Shown: positions 50,244 to 62,475, counted from the stretch's first letter. The stretch is 64,000 nt of DNA from Aquatica leii (GCA_035610365.1 CM069432.1:111061529-111125528); one strand, 5' to 3'. Numbers and translations are program-made. The notes: a model not told the origin generated them from the sequence alone.

Positions 50244-50345
50244 AAGTAGAATTTGATATTGGTAAATGTAATTTTACCGAAACGTTGTTTTAATAGTAAT
50301 AATAAAACTATAACATGAGAAGCAATCCGAAAATCATTTCTTATT
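50244..50345 (+). ncRNA. Hammerhead-like module 1 at the Penelope-like 3' end
   Basis: A perfect 6 bp stem (GGTAAA 50261-50266, TTTACC 50273-50278) is followed at once by GAAAC (50279-50283), the layout of hammerhead helix II and its conserved GAAA. The CUGAUGA box expected before the stem has decayed to TTGATAT. Downstream lies an AATAAAACT word and GCAATCCGAAAA, both shared with module 2. Hammerhead motifs at the ends of Penelope-like elements are known from the literature. Cleavage activity of this copy is unlikely. Confidence 0.55.
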
Positions 50346-50459
50346 AAGAATATATATAATTATATAACGTATATCGATCACGAAGTAATCAAATGTTTTG
50401 TACTGTACGTTTCACTTACAGATCAAGAACAGAACACACTTAATATTAGATGATAATTT

Positions 50460-50556
50460 ATGCATGAAAATGGTAAGTGTGATCTTACCGAAACGTAGCA
50501 CATAAAGTAATTTCAATAAAATGACACGAGATGTAATCCGAAAAAATTATTACAAA
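50460..50556 (+). ncRNA. Hammerhead-like module 2 (second Penelope-like 3' end)
   Basis: GGTAAG (50472-50477) pairs with CTTACC (50484-50489), followed by GAAACGTAGCA. Compared with module 1 the innermost A:T pair has become G:C, a compensatory change. A TGC before and GCA after the core can pair as a short helix I. The CUGAUGA box is degraded (ATGAAAAT). Downstream AATAAAATG and GTAATCCGAAAA match module 1 in order. It is probably the 3' tail of a second, otherwise lost element in the same orientation. Confidence 0.55.
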
Positions 50557-50567
50557 TAAATATATTA

Positions 50568-50590
50568 TTTTATATATATATATATATATT
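50568..50590. repeat. AT dinucleotide run
   Basis: A short TA repeat immediately precedes the LTR-like segment. Confidence 0.85.
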
Positions 50591-50800
50591 TGTACCGCCG
50601 TTACTAAGCGCTTACAATATGGCCGCTCATCCCGATAGTTTAGATACCTACTGTCGGTAAATTTTATATAGCCTCTTAGTACCGGTTATATACCTTACTC
50701 GAAATAACCTCTTAGTAGCGATGAAACAAATACTTATATAAGATCATAGTTGCGGTTAGACAACAGTGTATGAATAAACTAACCTCTCAATTTCTAAACA
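50591..50800 (+). mobile_element. Short solo-LTR-like segment
   Basis: A 210 bp, GC-richer block begins TGTACCGCCG and ends TCTAAACA, a TG...CA frame. It contains TATATAAGATCATAGT, like a TATA-type core promoter with a start-site context, and then TGAATAAAC, like a polyadenylation signal about 40 bases downstream. This compact promoter and poly(A) layout fits an LTR of a small element. No partner LTR, PBS or target duplication was confirmed. Confidence 0.35.
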
Positions 50801-51749
50801 AATGTTTTGTTAATAGAAGCAAAAGTTTGCAAATATACCATAATTTTTTCAATCATAAATACTTTACGTATCTATAAATTAACATATTTAATAATTACTC
50901 ATTACAGTTTTATCTTTATAACGGTAACTAAGAATCACTTTTTATCCATGATAATATTTTACTTTTCCTTTTACTTTAAATGGGCAAACAGTTGAGCTAT
51001 TGTACACAAAATTAAAAATTTTGTTAGAAACAGATGTTTTGTGTCAAATGTTTATTAACACTTCTCAGTATAACTTAACAGGCAGTAAAGCCCTTAAACA
51101 ATTCTACTCTTTTTTTGAACACTTATAAATTATTATTATTTCTTCAAGGTTAATAAAAAATTCTTTGTATGCAAACTGGTTCACTAATATGACAACCAGC
51201 GGTGCCAAAGATAACTAATGCGTTGCCACTGCAATAACAAACTTTTTCGCACGTTATTGTTATTACTACTACTATCATTTATCACTAGTATTCTGGGAAT
51301 GATAATACGTGGATTAAGAAGTAGACAAAGACATCGTTTAAAGATAAAAGCATGTAACTGTAGATTTGGTTAAATGAATATTATTTGATTTTTTTTTATA
51401 GATATGCAATTAAAAAACAGATGCTTTAAACTTTATTTCACAATATGTAAATCTTTGAAACTATTTTTTGAGAGTATTTCTTAACCGATTAAATTTAGGT
51501 TTTCTGCAACGAATTTCTTATTTAAATACCTAAAAATATTTTCTATAATTTAGTTTAAAATGAATAATTATAGATAATTTTATTTATGCTTTTCCTATTT
51601 TCATTTTATTTATTAATTATTGCCAACATGATTTGACCGAAATGGTCATCATAAGCCCTCTAAAAGTATAACCAGTTCAGTTTCGTATAAAATATTACCT
51701 CCCGTCTTTGAATTTTGTTAGTTTCGACACCTTATCGTATTGATTGAAT
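50801..51749. other. AT-rich non-coding stretch
   Basis: Nothing recognised. The 62-codon frame at 50807-50995 is low-complexity. Confidence 0.5.
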
Positions 51750-54700
51750 TGAATTTTCTTTAGGTTAAGTGACTAAAATCTACAATTTTTTACCAATCTT
51801 TACCAAATTTGAATATTGTAGTTCCGGAGACAACAGAAACCGATTAGTGTTAACTGTGTTTTCTTATCTCTACTAGGTCGTTTTTACGCATCTCGCACTT
51901 TTAACAATTTATTTGTATATTGAATGCAAGGTTGATAAGCCTAAAACGGATTACGACATCAAAATCTTATTTATACTTGCGGACTGTCTAACCATTTAGC
52001 AACGCATTTAAGTGTTTTTGTACAATTCCTATGAAAATTGTGAGCACGATTACACTTTAACCGTCGTTCAGTGTAATCTCGGCAAGCGAAAGAAGAAACT
52101 TTGACTTTGCGGGTTTGTATTTAGATAAACCACAGTCAAAAATGACAAAGTGGCACACAGTAAGATGCACCGTTTTGTTCTCTATCGTTCCTGGTAATTT
52201 CGATTTTTTCCAAATTGTAATAATAAACTTATTTAGCTTCTCGTAAGATACTACGTATACTAGATTATAAAATTCAAAATTCTTTACGTAAAGTGACTAA
52301 AATCTACAATTTTTGACAAATCTTTACTAAATTCGAATATTGTAGTTCCGGAGACAAGAGAAACCGATTAGTGTCAACTGTGTTTTCTTATCTCTACTAG
52401 GTCGTTTTTTACGCATCTCGCACTTTTAACAATTTATTTGTATATTGAATGCAAGGTTGATAAGCCTAAAACGGATTACGACATCAAAATCTTATTTATA
52501 CCTGCGGACTGTCTAACTATTTAGCAACGCATTTAAGTGTTTTTGTACAATTCCTATGAAAATTGTGAGCACGATTACACTTTAACCGTCGTTCAGTGTA
52601 ATCTCGGCAAGCGAAAGAAGAAACTTTGACTTTGCGGGTTTGTATTTAGATAAACCACAGTCAAAAATGACAAAGTGGCACACAGTAAGATGCACCGTTT
52701 TGTTCTCTATCGTTCCTGGTAATTTCGATTTTTTCCAAATTGTAATAATAAACTTATTTAGCTTCTCGTAAGATACTACGTATACTAGATTATAAAATTC
52801 AAAATTCTTTACGTAAAGTGACTAAAATCTACAATTTTTGACAAATCTTTACCAAATTTGAATATTGTAGTTCCGGGAGACAAGAGAAACCGATTAGTGT
52901 TAACTGTGTTTTCTTATCTCTACTAGGTCGTTTTTACGCATCTCGCACTTTTAACAATTTATTTGTATATTGAATGCAAGGTTGATAAGCCTAAAACGGA
53001 TTACGACATCAAAATCTTATTTATACCTGCGGACTGTCTAACCATTTAGCAACGCATTTAAGTGTTTTTGTACAATTCCTATGAAAATTGTGAGCACGAT
53101 TACACTTTAACCGTCGTTCAGTGTAATCTCGGCAAGCGAAAGAAGAAACTTTGACTTTGCGGGTTTGTATTTAGATAAACCACAGTCAAAAATGACAAAG
53201 TGGCACACAGTAAGATGCACCGTTTTGTTCTCTATCGTTCCTGGTAATTTCGATTTTTTACAAATTGTAATAATAAACTTATTTAGCTTCTCGTAAGATA
53301 CTACGTATACTAGATTATAAAATTCAAAATTCTTTACGTAAAGTGACTAAAATCTACAATTTTTGACAAATCTTTACCAAATTTGAATATTGTAGTTCCG
53401 GAGACAAGAGAAACCGATTAGTGTTAACTGTGTTTTCTTATCTCTACTAGGTCGTTTTTACGCATCTCGCACTTTTAACAATTTATTTGTATATTGAATG
53501 CAAGGTTGATAAGCCTAAAACGGATTACGACATCAAAATCTTATTTATACCTGCGGACTGTCTAACCATTTAGCAACGCATTTAAGTGTTTTTGTACAAT
53601 TCCTATTAAAATTAGAGCACGATTACACTTTAACCGTCGTTCAGTGTAATCTCGGCAAGCGAAAGAAGAAACTTTGACTTTGCGGGTTTGTATTTAGATA
53701 AACCACAGTCAAAAATGACAAAGTGGCACACAGTAAGATGCACCGTTTTGTTCTCTATCGTTCCTGGTAATTTCGATTTTTTCCAAATTGTAATAATAAA
53801 CTTATTTAGCTTCTCGTAAGATACTACGTATACTAGATTATAAAATTCAAAATTCTTTACGTAAAGTGACTAAAATCTACAATTTTTGACAAATCATTAC
53901 CAAATTTGAATATTGTAGTTCCGGAGACAAGAGAAACCGATTAGTGTTAACTGTGTTTTCTTATCTCTACTAGGTCGTTTTTACGCATCTCGCACTTTTA
54001 ACAATTTATTTGTATATTGAATGCAAGGTTGATAAGCCTAAAACGGATTACGACATCAAAATCTTATTTATACCTGCGGACTGTCTAACTATTTAGCAAC
54101 GCATTTAAGTGTTTTTGTACAATTCCTATGAAAATTGTGAGCACGATTACACTTTAACCGTCGTTCAGTGTAATCTCGGCAAGCGAAAGAAGAAACTTTG
54201 ACTTTGCGGGTTTGTATTTAGATAAACCACAGTCAAAAATGACAAAGTGGCACACAGTAAGATGCACCGTTTTGTTCTCTATCGTTCCTGGTAATTTCGA
54301 TTTTTACAAATTGTAATAATAAACTTATTTAGCTTCTCGTAAGATACTACGTATACTAGATTATAAAATTCAAAATTCTTTACGTAAAGTGACTAAAATC
54401 TACAATTTTTGACAAATCTTTACCAAATTTGAATATTGTAGTTCCGGAGACAAGAGAAACCGATTAGTGTTAACTGTGTTTTCTTATCTCTACTAGGTCG
54501 CTTTTTACGCATCTCGCACTTTTAACAATTTATTTGTATATTGAATGCAAGGTTGATAAGCCTAAAACGGATTACGACATCAAAATCTTATTTATACCTG
54601 CGGACTGTCTAACCATTTAGCAACGCATTTAAGTGTTTTTGTACAATTCCTATTAAAATTGTGAGCACGATTACACTTTAACCGTCGTTCAGTGTAATCT

Positions 54701-54804
54701 CGGCAAGCGAAAGAAGAAACTTTGACTTTGCGGGTTTGTATTTAGATAAACCACAGTCAAAAATGACAAAGTGGCACACAGTAAGATGCACCGTTTTGTT
54801 CTCT
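51750..54804. repeat. Satellite array, 525 bp unit, about 5.8 copies
   Basis: The phrase GACTAAAATCTACAA recurs at 51771, 52295, 52820, 53345, 53868 and 54391, so the period is 523-525 bp in direct orientation. Units differ by only a few bases and 1-2 base indels, which indicates recent homogenisation. Each unit holds a hairpin: GATTACACT, 13 bases, AGTGTAATC (first at 52048-52078). There is no long open frame. The last unit stops at 54804, about 415 bp in, where a hAT-like pseudogene starts. The first unit has a diverged left edge near 51750. Confidence 0.97.
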
Positions 54805-55650
54805 TCTAAAAAATCTTGTACCAAAATGGCTTAATACGTTTTTGAATTCGATTTCTGGAAACTGACAGAATTCTTTCAAAGTATTTGTCATTACTGTATA
54901 TATAGAAAAATGCTTATATATTTTGACTACAATACTATCAATATCAAGTATTGGCATCTTATCAACCACATGTTGTACACATTTTCATGGCCAACTTTAC
55001 TTGTTAATTTATTGTAAACATTCATTTTTCCTTTGCGTTTTACACCCCCAAAATAATAAATAATAAAACAAATAACTTTTTTAGTAAGATTGTATTTTTC
55101 AAAGGTTCTGAAAACGTATTCTGTTAAAAGATCCGATGTTTCGCCAGGTTGAAATTCTAATAACTTCACATGGACTTGGTTATCAAAAAGTACCTAACAA
55201 TAATAGGAACTAATTTTTGATTAAATCTATTTGAAGCCTCTATAGTGACAGTAATAAAATTTACAGATTGTAAATTTTGAGAAACTTCAGTAAATACATG
55301 GGGAGCAATTACATTAGTTATGATTGCTTCAGTCTTTGTTTTTGCACTAGAAAACTTTGGGTCATAGAGAGAAGAGATTAACTTTGAAGTGCAAGTAGAC
55401 AAATTAAAACTAAAATTATGTTGCGCTGTGTGATAAGCAAATGTGGCCTCTTTGGCTGCGCAATTCAAATCGTTGCTGCTTGGTTCGGTCATTTTAAAAA
55501 ATGTAGTAACAGCTTGACTGATTGTCGATGCACACTTAGCTTTTTATGTTTCTGAGTATTTACATGTTGCGCAATGTCACGGCGACTACCTTGTGCAATC
55601 GAAAATTCTGAATTGCAAATAGTACACTGTACGGACTCTTCTCAGCACCC
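54805..55650 (-). pseudogene. hAT-like transposase, cut by the satellite
   Basis: Minus-strand order: a C2H2 finger, CTICNSEFSIAQGSRRDIAQ followed by HVNTQKH (about 55550-55632); AAKEATFAYHTAQHNFSFN (about 55460-55400); CTSKLISSLYDPKFSSAKTK; a degraded catalytic-core start with ITVTIEASNRFNQK (about 55250); GETSDLLTEYVFRTFEKYNL; and IYKHFSIYTVMTNTLKEF (54865-54920). The finger followed by an RNase-H-like core resembles hAT-derived zinc-finger transposases of animals. The SHFGTRFF segment corresponds to the usual TRW motif. The C-terminal half is absent because the satellite begins at 54804. Frameshifts occur near 55495, 55175 and 54950. Confidence 0.75.
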
Positions 55651-57136
55651 TTCTTTTATAACTATTTTTGTTCAAAATTTTCTAATAGGCTAATTCACTA
55701 CACGTTGTCAAATGAACTTAAATGATAATAAACCAATGGGATACCTTACAACCTTACCACAAATCAAAATGAACTGCGTTTTGAGTTTTGACATCGGAAT
55801 TGGGAAGATGCACATACGCAGAATTACAAGCGCAACATGAATTCGGCTACTTCGGGATGATTCGGAAATGTGCACAATAGAGTTGACATTGCAGTTGAAA
55901 TCTTTCAAGAAAATAACATAGAACTATTAAAAAACAGACGCATTAAAAAAACGGACCGGACATATGAATATAGTTTAAATAACGTACAGTCCGTTACAAG
56001 AATGGACGTATGGCACACTATATCTTTAGTAAATTAACATTTAATAATGCACTGATAATAGCAACTAATCGTAATTGTTTCCTGATTACGCTTATAGGAA
56101 CATTGCCTTTCATTTTATCACTACAAAAATCGACACATCTTTGCTGCGCACTTGTTTCTCTGAAGGATATTTACAATTTGGAAATAATTAAATTACATAT
56201 CTACCTTGTGATTAGATATATATTGTTATATCGGAACAAAGCGCTGAAGTGAAATAATTTCAAAAATATATAGTATTGCTGTTCATCTGCTATCATCGAT
56301 GTTTGTTTTTGCATTTTTTTAGGTTTTTTGATTTTCTGAGTTTTTCTAATTTCTCTTTTTTTGAGATTGTTCACTTCGATATTCTGTAATTTTATAACTA
56401 TGACTTTTACTTTGTCATTAAATAGTTATTTTATTAGGAGTAGATGCATAAACAGGGGTAATATGTTAATTAAAGTTCAAACAAAACTGAAAGAAATCCA
56501 TAATTTATACTTACGTTATCGAGTTCTACATACTGTTTATGTTATCGCGCGTTTAATTTGATCTATTGTATTAATTTTTTCTATTAATTATTTTATCTCA
56601 ATTATTTTCTAAAGAAATTAACAAATCAGACAAAATCAATAATTTAGTTCTTTTTGAAACGGATACATTCTACACTACACCTTCCAGATATGCCTAGATT
56701 AACTTTTACCTTACTGGTTCTGAAGTAACTGTTAACATGTATATATGTACTACAGACATTTAAATGAATGTATACTGTTTTTTTGACAGAACAGTGTAGA
56801 GTCGGCAGGTTTTGGATTTGTCAGTAAGTGCCAAAACAGTTATTTATGTATTTATCCATAATTATCAATAAAGGTAACAGTTTGTTGTCAATAACGCACG
56901 TTAAATGTATGATGTTCATTTTTATCAGTTGAAATAAATGGAAGCAACACTTTATAGTTATCCTTGAAGAATTTGAAAGACTTTATGCAAACACACTACC
57001 TTGTTGGGCAAAACGGTGGTAATCCTTTTGGGTGAACTGGGGTATCAAATTCATTCACTACTCTGTCTTTTGGAATTTTTCAAAGCAAACCAAACATTCA
57101 GGAGATTTTCTCTTTTATGTAATCAACTCTCTGATA
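55651..57136. other. Non-coding stretch
   Basis: Somewhat GC-richer in 55740-56000 but no domain was recognised. Frames at 55708-55908, 56010-56252 and 56361-56561 have no family signature. Confidence 0.45.
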
Positions 57137-57480
57137 TTAAGCAATTTTGTACAAGTTTCTAAAGAGTACTGCTGCGGTCGAAGATGTATTATAGAAACTG
57201 AGAAAATATTCTTTCCACTCTGGAGCCACTGCAGTTATTAGAATGCTGAATGAAATCTGCTTAGAATTACTACAATCTGTGGTTTCATTTATTATTGAAA
57301 AAGGATTGGTGCTGCATTTCTTCAAAAATTTCATTTAGAACAAAAAATGTCATGTCCAAACTTCATTGGCTACTTCCTTTGAAAGTCATTTAAAAACCTT
57401 TTGTTTTTCGTCTATTTTTTGAGTGCTGGATTACCATTTGCTTGAAGGTTTAAAAACCTTGGAATCTTCTTCTTCATGGT
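57137..57480 (-). pseudogene. Possible hAT-like transposase scrap
   Basis: The minus frame 57137-57334 contains NPFSIINETTDCSNSKQISF, which resembles the catalytic-core opening (DETTD-S--KQ) of hAT-like proteins. The first aspartate is asparagine here. Just upstream, EEEDSKVFKPS and KIDEKQKVFK appear in shifting frames. The assignment rests on one motif. Confidence 0.45.
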
Positions 57481-60064
57481 CACAAATTGCCAAGTAAAGA
57501 AATTATGCACGGTAGAGCTTTACGTGTTTCTTGTGTTTCTTTAGTTTTTTTGTATTCAAACTTGCAAAAACATTTGTACCTTTCTTTACTACCGCTAGTA
57601 ACTGCACTGAATTTATATGCAATTGTGAACTTTAGACCAGTTGTCGGAACCATTTTTGCACAATTAATCGAATCCTTTTTTTTAATCTGTGAAGTAAGCT
57701 AACGTAGACTTTTAATTTCAGAAGTAGTTTTGCGTGTCATACACAATCCATTTGAATTTTCGTTACATAAACGAACGTACTTTCTTTTTCTACTAGAAAG
57801 GGCCGTCGAGCGAATTAGTTCTTATATGAATGGACAATGTGTCTGACGTATCTACCTCTATTTACTTGACGCAAGCAAGCGAATCTTCTCAATCCTTCTC
57901 TAGTAAACACACAGGGATGACTTAAACTAATTGATTCTTCTGATATAATGTTATATAAATTTGAGTCTACTCATTTAGGTAACTACTATGGGTGCATTGA
58001 CTTTAATGCAACCATGTACTTGCCACCCCTGGAACAGTGACCAAAGTGTCAACCATAAGTACATAATTTCCAAATCTTAATGTGTCAGAATAATTTCGAG
58101 TCAAAACTATCGTTATTTAAACTAAACCCGTAGAGATAATTAAACTTGTTTCTTTTTCACAAAACTTTTTAGTTTAACAGCTAGTGCTGTAGCAATTTGA
58201 CATTTCTTTGCAGATTTATAAATCGTACGAACAGAAAATTATTGTCTTGATCTGCCAACTGCAACTCATTTAAAATCTCTAAAAACTTGATTCAAACGTA
58301 AAACCCAGATTCTAGTTTACAATTTTTTATGACATTTAAGAAGATTATAGCTTGTTTGCATTTAGTGTTAACATCAGCGTCTTTATTAATACATGTATAT
58401 ATTAATTGTTTTTGCTCTAGGCACATCATATAGTGTCGATTCTTTTGTTTAGACAGAGGATGGTAAATTTTTTAATTTGGTTGTTTGTTTAAAGAATCTT
58501 CAACAAGGAGCAATATCAGTGCGTGTACAAATTTTTAATAAAAGTAAAAGAAGCAACATTCTCTTCACATTTTTAACAGATTCAATAAACATGTAAAATT
58601 GTGGATGTGTTTGGGAAACCTACAATATTCTTTAACTTTAGCTTGTGATCTGTTGTATTTTCACAAACATACTGCATAAGGCCAATGTTGTAAATTGTGT
58701 AATTTGTTTTATAATCAATTACCTTATTTTCTTTAAATTAATTAAGACTATCTTTATATGTAAAAACAGTTAACTTCTTTAGTTTTCAGTTTGCTATTAT
58801 TTTAATCTTCAGTTTATTAAAAATATAAATTTCATGATTTATATTTCAAATTGACATTTCATAGAATATAAAGTATTTTTCATTTTTGATTGATAAAGTT
58901 ATAAATACTTTATAATTAAAAAATTAAGTGTCCTGGCAGTTTTAGCAACTGACTAACGTGGGAAACAAAAAGTGTTTTGTTTTATCTCAACGTAACTTCA
59001 AAATGTTTACGTTTACAAATGATTGAGAAACAGGACGTATATAAACAACACTTTTGCATCTTTTGCATAAAGATAACTACAGGTTGAATGTCTCATATGA
59101 TTAGTAATGCTGTTACTTTAGCACAAAAATCTATTACTGATTTGAGATTTAACAATAAGAATGCTTATATACATAAGTAAATTACTCGATTTCTATTGAT
59201 GCGTTTTTTAAGCTTTCTTTAAGAGAATATTCAATGCATTTTAGTTTGAGTGTCTCTTTTCAGTCTAGCGTGTAAATACGTTTATGATTCAAGATAAGCA
59301 GTAACTAAATAAACAGTCAACACAAATGTTAAAGAAATTCTAAGAAAGGCTAGTAGTATTCTGGAAAATTTCGACAAATTTCGAACCATACCTAATATTG
59401 TGTATAAACTTGTGTTTTCTTAGCAAAAATCCAATTACAACGTTTATTACCTTTATACCTAGCTAAATCGGTTGTGTTTTCTTGTTAATTAGTTGTTCGA
59501 GTTAATGTTTTTAAGCAAATAATAATAAAAATCTATAATTTTTTGTTTTCTACTTAAAAACACAAAATCATAATATATGTATATTTTTAATTTTACTCGT
59601 TTAATTTTTACTTTAAAAGAGCAGACTTAACAAATTATGAATAATGAAATTGTTTATACAAATACAATCAGCACGTAGGTACTATGATGTACGCATACGG
59701 TCAGCAAATTAATCTTCGAATTGATTTCCATACAGCTGCTTAAAAATACTTTAACTTATGTAATAAAATAATTGCGCAGTACAAAAAATACATTTTTCAC
59801 ATCAATACAAAATTTACAGTTCTTATATAATTCTTACATTTTTATTGGCATGAAAAAGTCCAATTTTCAATAAGTCGAATTGCTTTAGCTACATCTTGAG
59901 ATCCGAGTTTGACTATATTTATTTAAAATTAAAAAGAGTCAAATTTATAATTAAGTTTGTCTAGTTTTCTGTAAAACTTAATTGTAATACAAAAAAGGGT
60001 ATTGTGTTGCATTACATTATTTATAAATTACTATGAGGTAAGGATATAAACTCCTCCAAAAAAC
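57481..60064. other. Stretch with unassigned coding-like scraps
   Basis: Between 57960 and 58300 the minus strand is GC-richer and gives protein-like runs such as VDTLVTVPGVASTW, with stops between. It looks like a decayed transposon, but the family was not recognised. The rest is AT-rich without features. Confidence 0.35.
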
Positions 60065-60148
60065 TTATCATTTGACGGTTTATTTCTATATTAAATAGAT
60101 TCGATGTGGAGGGTAGGCACCAGTCAGAAATAAAACAAATCTATTGTT

Positions 60149-60193
60149 CTGGCTACGTTTCGTCAACTATTGCGCCTAACTTCATCAGGCCAA
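60149..60193 (-). ncRNA. Hammerhead ribozyme candidate (left arm)
   Basis: On the minus strand all core elements are present: TTGGC, CTGATGA, a helix-II candidate (GTTA...TGAC), CGAAAC, GTA, GCCAG. TTGGC and GCCAG pair as helix I (five pairs, one G:U), and the cleavage triplet would be GTA. Helix III is reduced to the C:G next to GAAA. This minimal form is reported for hammerheads of Penelope-like and other animal retroelements, which may act as dimers. The core is intact, so activity is possible. Confidence 0.7.
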
Positions 60194-60445
60194 TCTATAT
60201 TAAATGGTACTTATAATTTAAAAAGTATCAGAGTGATAAACATGGTTAACTTGTCAGTATAATTAAAAACTTACTAACTAGAATAATAAATTACAATTAC
60301 AGCAAAGAATGAAAAACAGGAAGTACTAGAAATATTCGTTCACTAATATTACGATTGTGTTGAATAGAATACTCAATTGAATTTAACTTTCCTCAACCGT
60401 AAACGTTAAATTTCTGCCCAAACACAACACCATTTACTACAGATA

Positions 60446-60487
60446 GGCCTGATGTAGTTGGCGCAATAGCTGACAAAACGTAGAAAA
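60446..60487 (+). ncRNA. Hammerhead-like module (right arm, degraded core)
   Basis: The plus strand reads CTGATGT, AGTTGGCGCAATAGCTGAC, AAAAC, GTAG. Compared with the left arm, CTGATGA has become CTGATGT and the G of GAAA has become A. Both are invariant positions, so catalysis should be lost. The flanks match the left arm in inverted orientation. Confidence 0.6.
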
Positions 60488-60560
60488 AATAATCGATTTG
60501 TTTTATTTAGTGCCTATCCTTCAAATCAAAGGATCTATTTAATATAGAAATACACCATCA

Positions 60561-62475
60561 ACTTATTTATAAGTTGGAAGGCAGTTTGACAGTATTCTAG
60601 ATTAATCAAAAAGTCTAACTCACAGAATAAAAGAACCAAAAGTGTTACTCGTGACGCTCTATTCGAGGTTTTAGATCTAACTTTCGTTGTTAGGCTAAAA
60701 ATTAGAGCCGATTAAAAATAAAACCATTTCTAGGACAGAATTTAGCATATTTGGTTCTTTTTACATTACTTTTGCTTTACGAATGTACCTGCAGGACTGA
60801 TTTTTAAATTTTGAAACACCTACATTTTAGCAAAAGAAAAACTAAGCTTTATAAAAAGTTAAATGCTAGCTGGATTCAAATTACATTGTGAATTTTTAAT
60901 TAAATAGAGAGAAAGAAACTTTTTGTATTATGTTTTATTCTGCTTCTAAAGATTATATTTGATTCACAACGTTTTCAATTACAAATGGGTACTTTCAAAA
61001 TATTAATTAGTTTATAAATAAAAAATGTTTTAGATTTAGATAAATGTAGTTTTTTGAAGAATTTTAACAAACAATTTAGGGGTTTTTAGACGTATTTTGA
61101 CGTATGTTTATAGGTGAACCTTTTTAGGATTGGCAATTTTGGTATATGTATATACATATTTGAGAATCAGTGTTGAAAATATAATTCACATGTCACATGG
61201 TACCTTTTTGTTTAATTTTATTGGATAAAATACAAAAACAAAATCGTAGAATAGGCTATCAAATCGGTGATATTTATATCACAACAACAGTTATTGTTGA
61301 ATAAAATAATTTACTGACAAAGTGACAAAAAGTTTCAATAGACGTGTCGAAATCACAAAAACATTGTATTGATTCTCTTGCAACTTTAATATTTACTGTC
61401 AAACTGACAACTCGTTTTATTTATATTTTCTCCAAATATAACACCTGTTATGATTAATAATCGGTTTTACCACTCCTTAAAACCTATTAGAAATTGATCT
61501 CGTGTTTCGCACTCGGTCAATTTTCATCGATTCTAACTCAGGCTATCATCTATGATTATCATAACGCTAGTTATATTATCACAGAATATAAAGCACGTGG
61601 ACACAGTATCGTAGCTACCGTGGAGCAGTTGGAGGAAACTGCCTCAACCTCACGAATCACAGGAGCACAAAATTAGAAAAGAAAAGAAATTTGCAAAAGC
61701 ATTTGTATATAATTTTTTACCTTATAGTGGCATACTTTTTCTTTGAAGTAATTGGGACGTGACCGAATTGCAAGCCATTGGTGTCGCCCATAATCGAAAA
61801 TATCCTCATAAATCTGTCCTTAGTGAGGAAGGCAAACAGAAAATTTTGTTTGAAACCAAGCTTTTTATGGAAGAAAAAAAAAATGATTTTATTTGTAAGC
61901 TTTATTAGCAATCGAAATAGAGGTATATTATATATAGTATTTTTCTGAATCAAAACGACTAGAAGAACGTTCCATTAAAGTTTTTTCGATTACACACTGT
62001 ATAGAATAAAAATAATAAAATTTTGCACGACACGTTAGCGACAATTGCCAAGAATGTTTAAAAGCATTACTATCAGTACTTATTATACTTATTGTATCAG
62101 TACAAATAACTGCATTGGTCATATAAACTAAGGTTTTAAACAGTCACCAGACGTACGAAAATTTTACTTTCAATTAGTTTTAATCAACATAACAGTATTG
62201 GCCATAAAATTAACTTTTTATTTTTTAGATTTTTTTAAATGTGTAAGATATTTTTGGAATTTATTTTTATATCAATTTAAGTTAATTAGGTTTGATATAA
62301 TAAACAATACAAACCAAATAAAAAGTATTAAACCATTTTGTTAATTGTTTCAAACAGAATTTGGCTTGGTAATAAAGATAGCAACTACAGCTTGTAACTT
62401 GTTCAAACTCGCATTTATATCATAAAGTATAAGATATCACAATAATTTAGTATAGTATTTTTACTCTTACTTAAA
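60561..62475. other. Non-coding stretch
   Basis: The frame at 61494-61676 (60 codons) and its GC-richer surroundings to about 61810 have no recognised family; the minus strand there gives GDTNGLQFGHVPITS. A short decayed element is possible. Confidence 0.4.

Larger units (their letters stand above)
60065..60560. repeat. Inverted pair of hammerhead-bearing repeats
   Basis: Two arms of roughly 130-150 bp (about 60065-60212 and 60430-60560) are inverted copies. Shared blocks, outside to inside, are TATTTCTATATTAAATAGAT, then TAGGCAC, AAATAAAACAAATC, the hammerhead core, GGCCTGATG, and CCATTTA. The left arm reads outward on minus and the right arm outward on plus. About 215 bp of AT-rich sequence lies between. 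This fits two Penelope-like or retrozyme-like 3' ends back to back, or a palindromic non-autonomous element. The inner segment shows no protein. Confidence 0.8.

Noticed and set aside
51750..54804. CRISPR array
   Set aside because: The repeat unit is 525 bp with no spacers, in a eukaryotic context; it is a satellite.
51750..54804. Hammerhead ribozyme in the satellite unit
   Set aside because: GAGAAACC and TTGATAAGCC words occur, but CUGAUGA and GAAA are not placed with pairing stems on either strand.
56010..56252. 80-codon plus-strand frame
   Set aside because: No recognised motif and composition typical of chance frames in AT-rich DNA.
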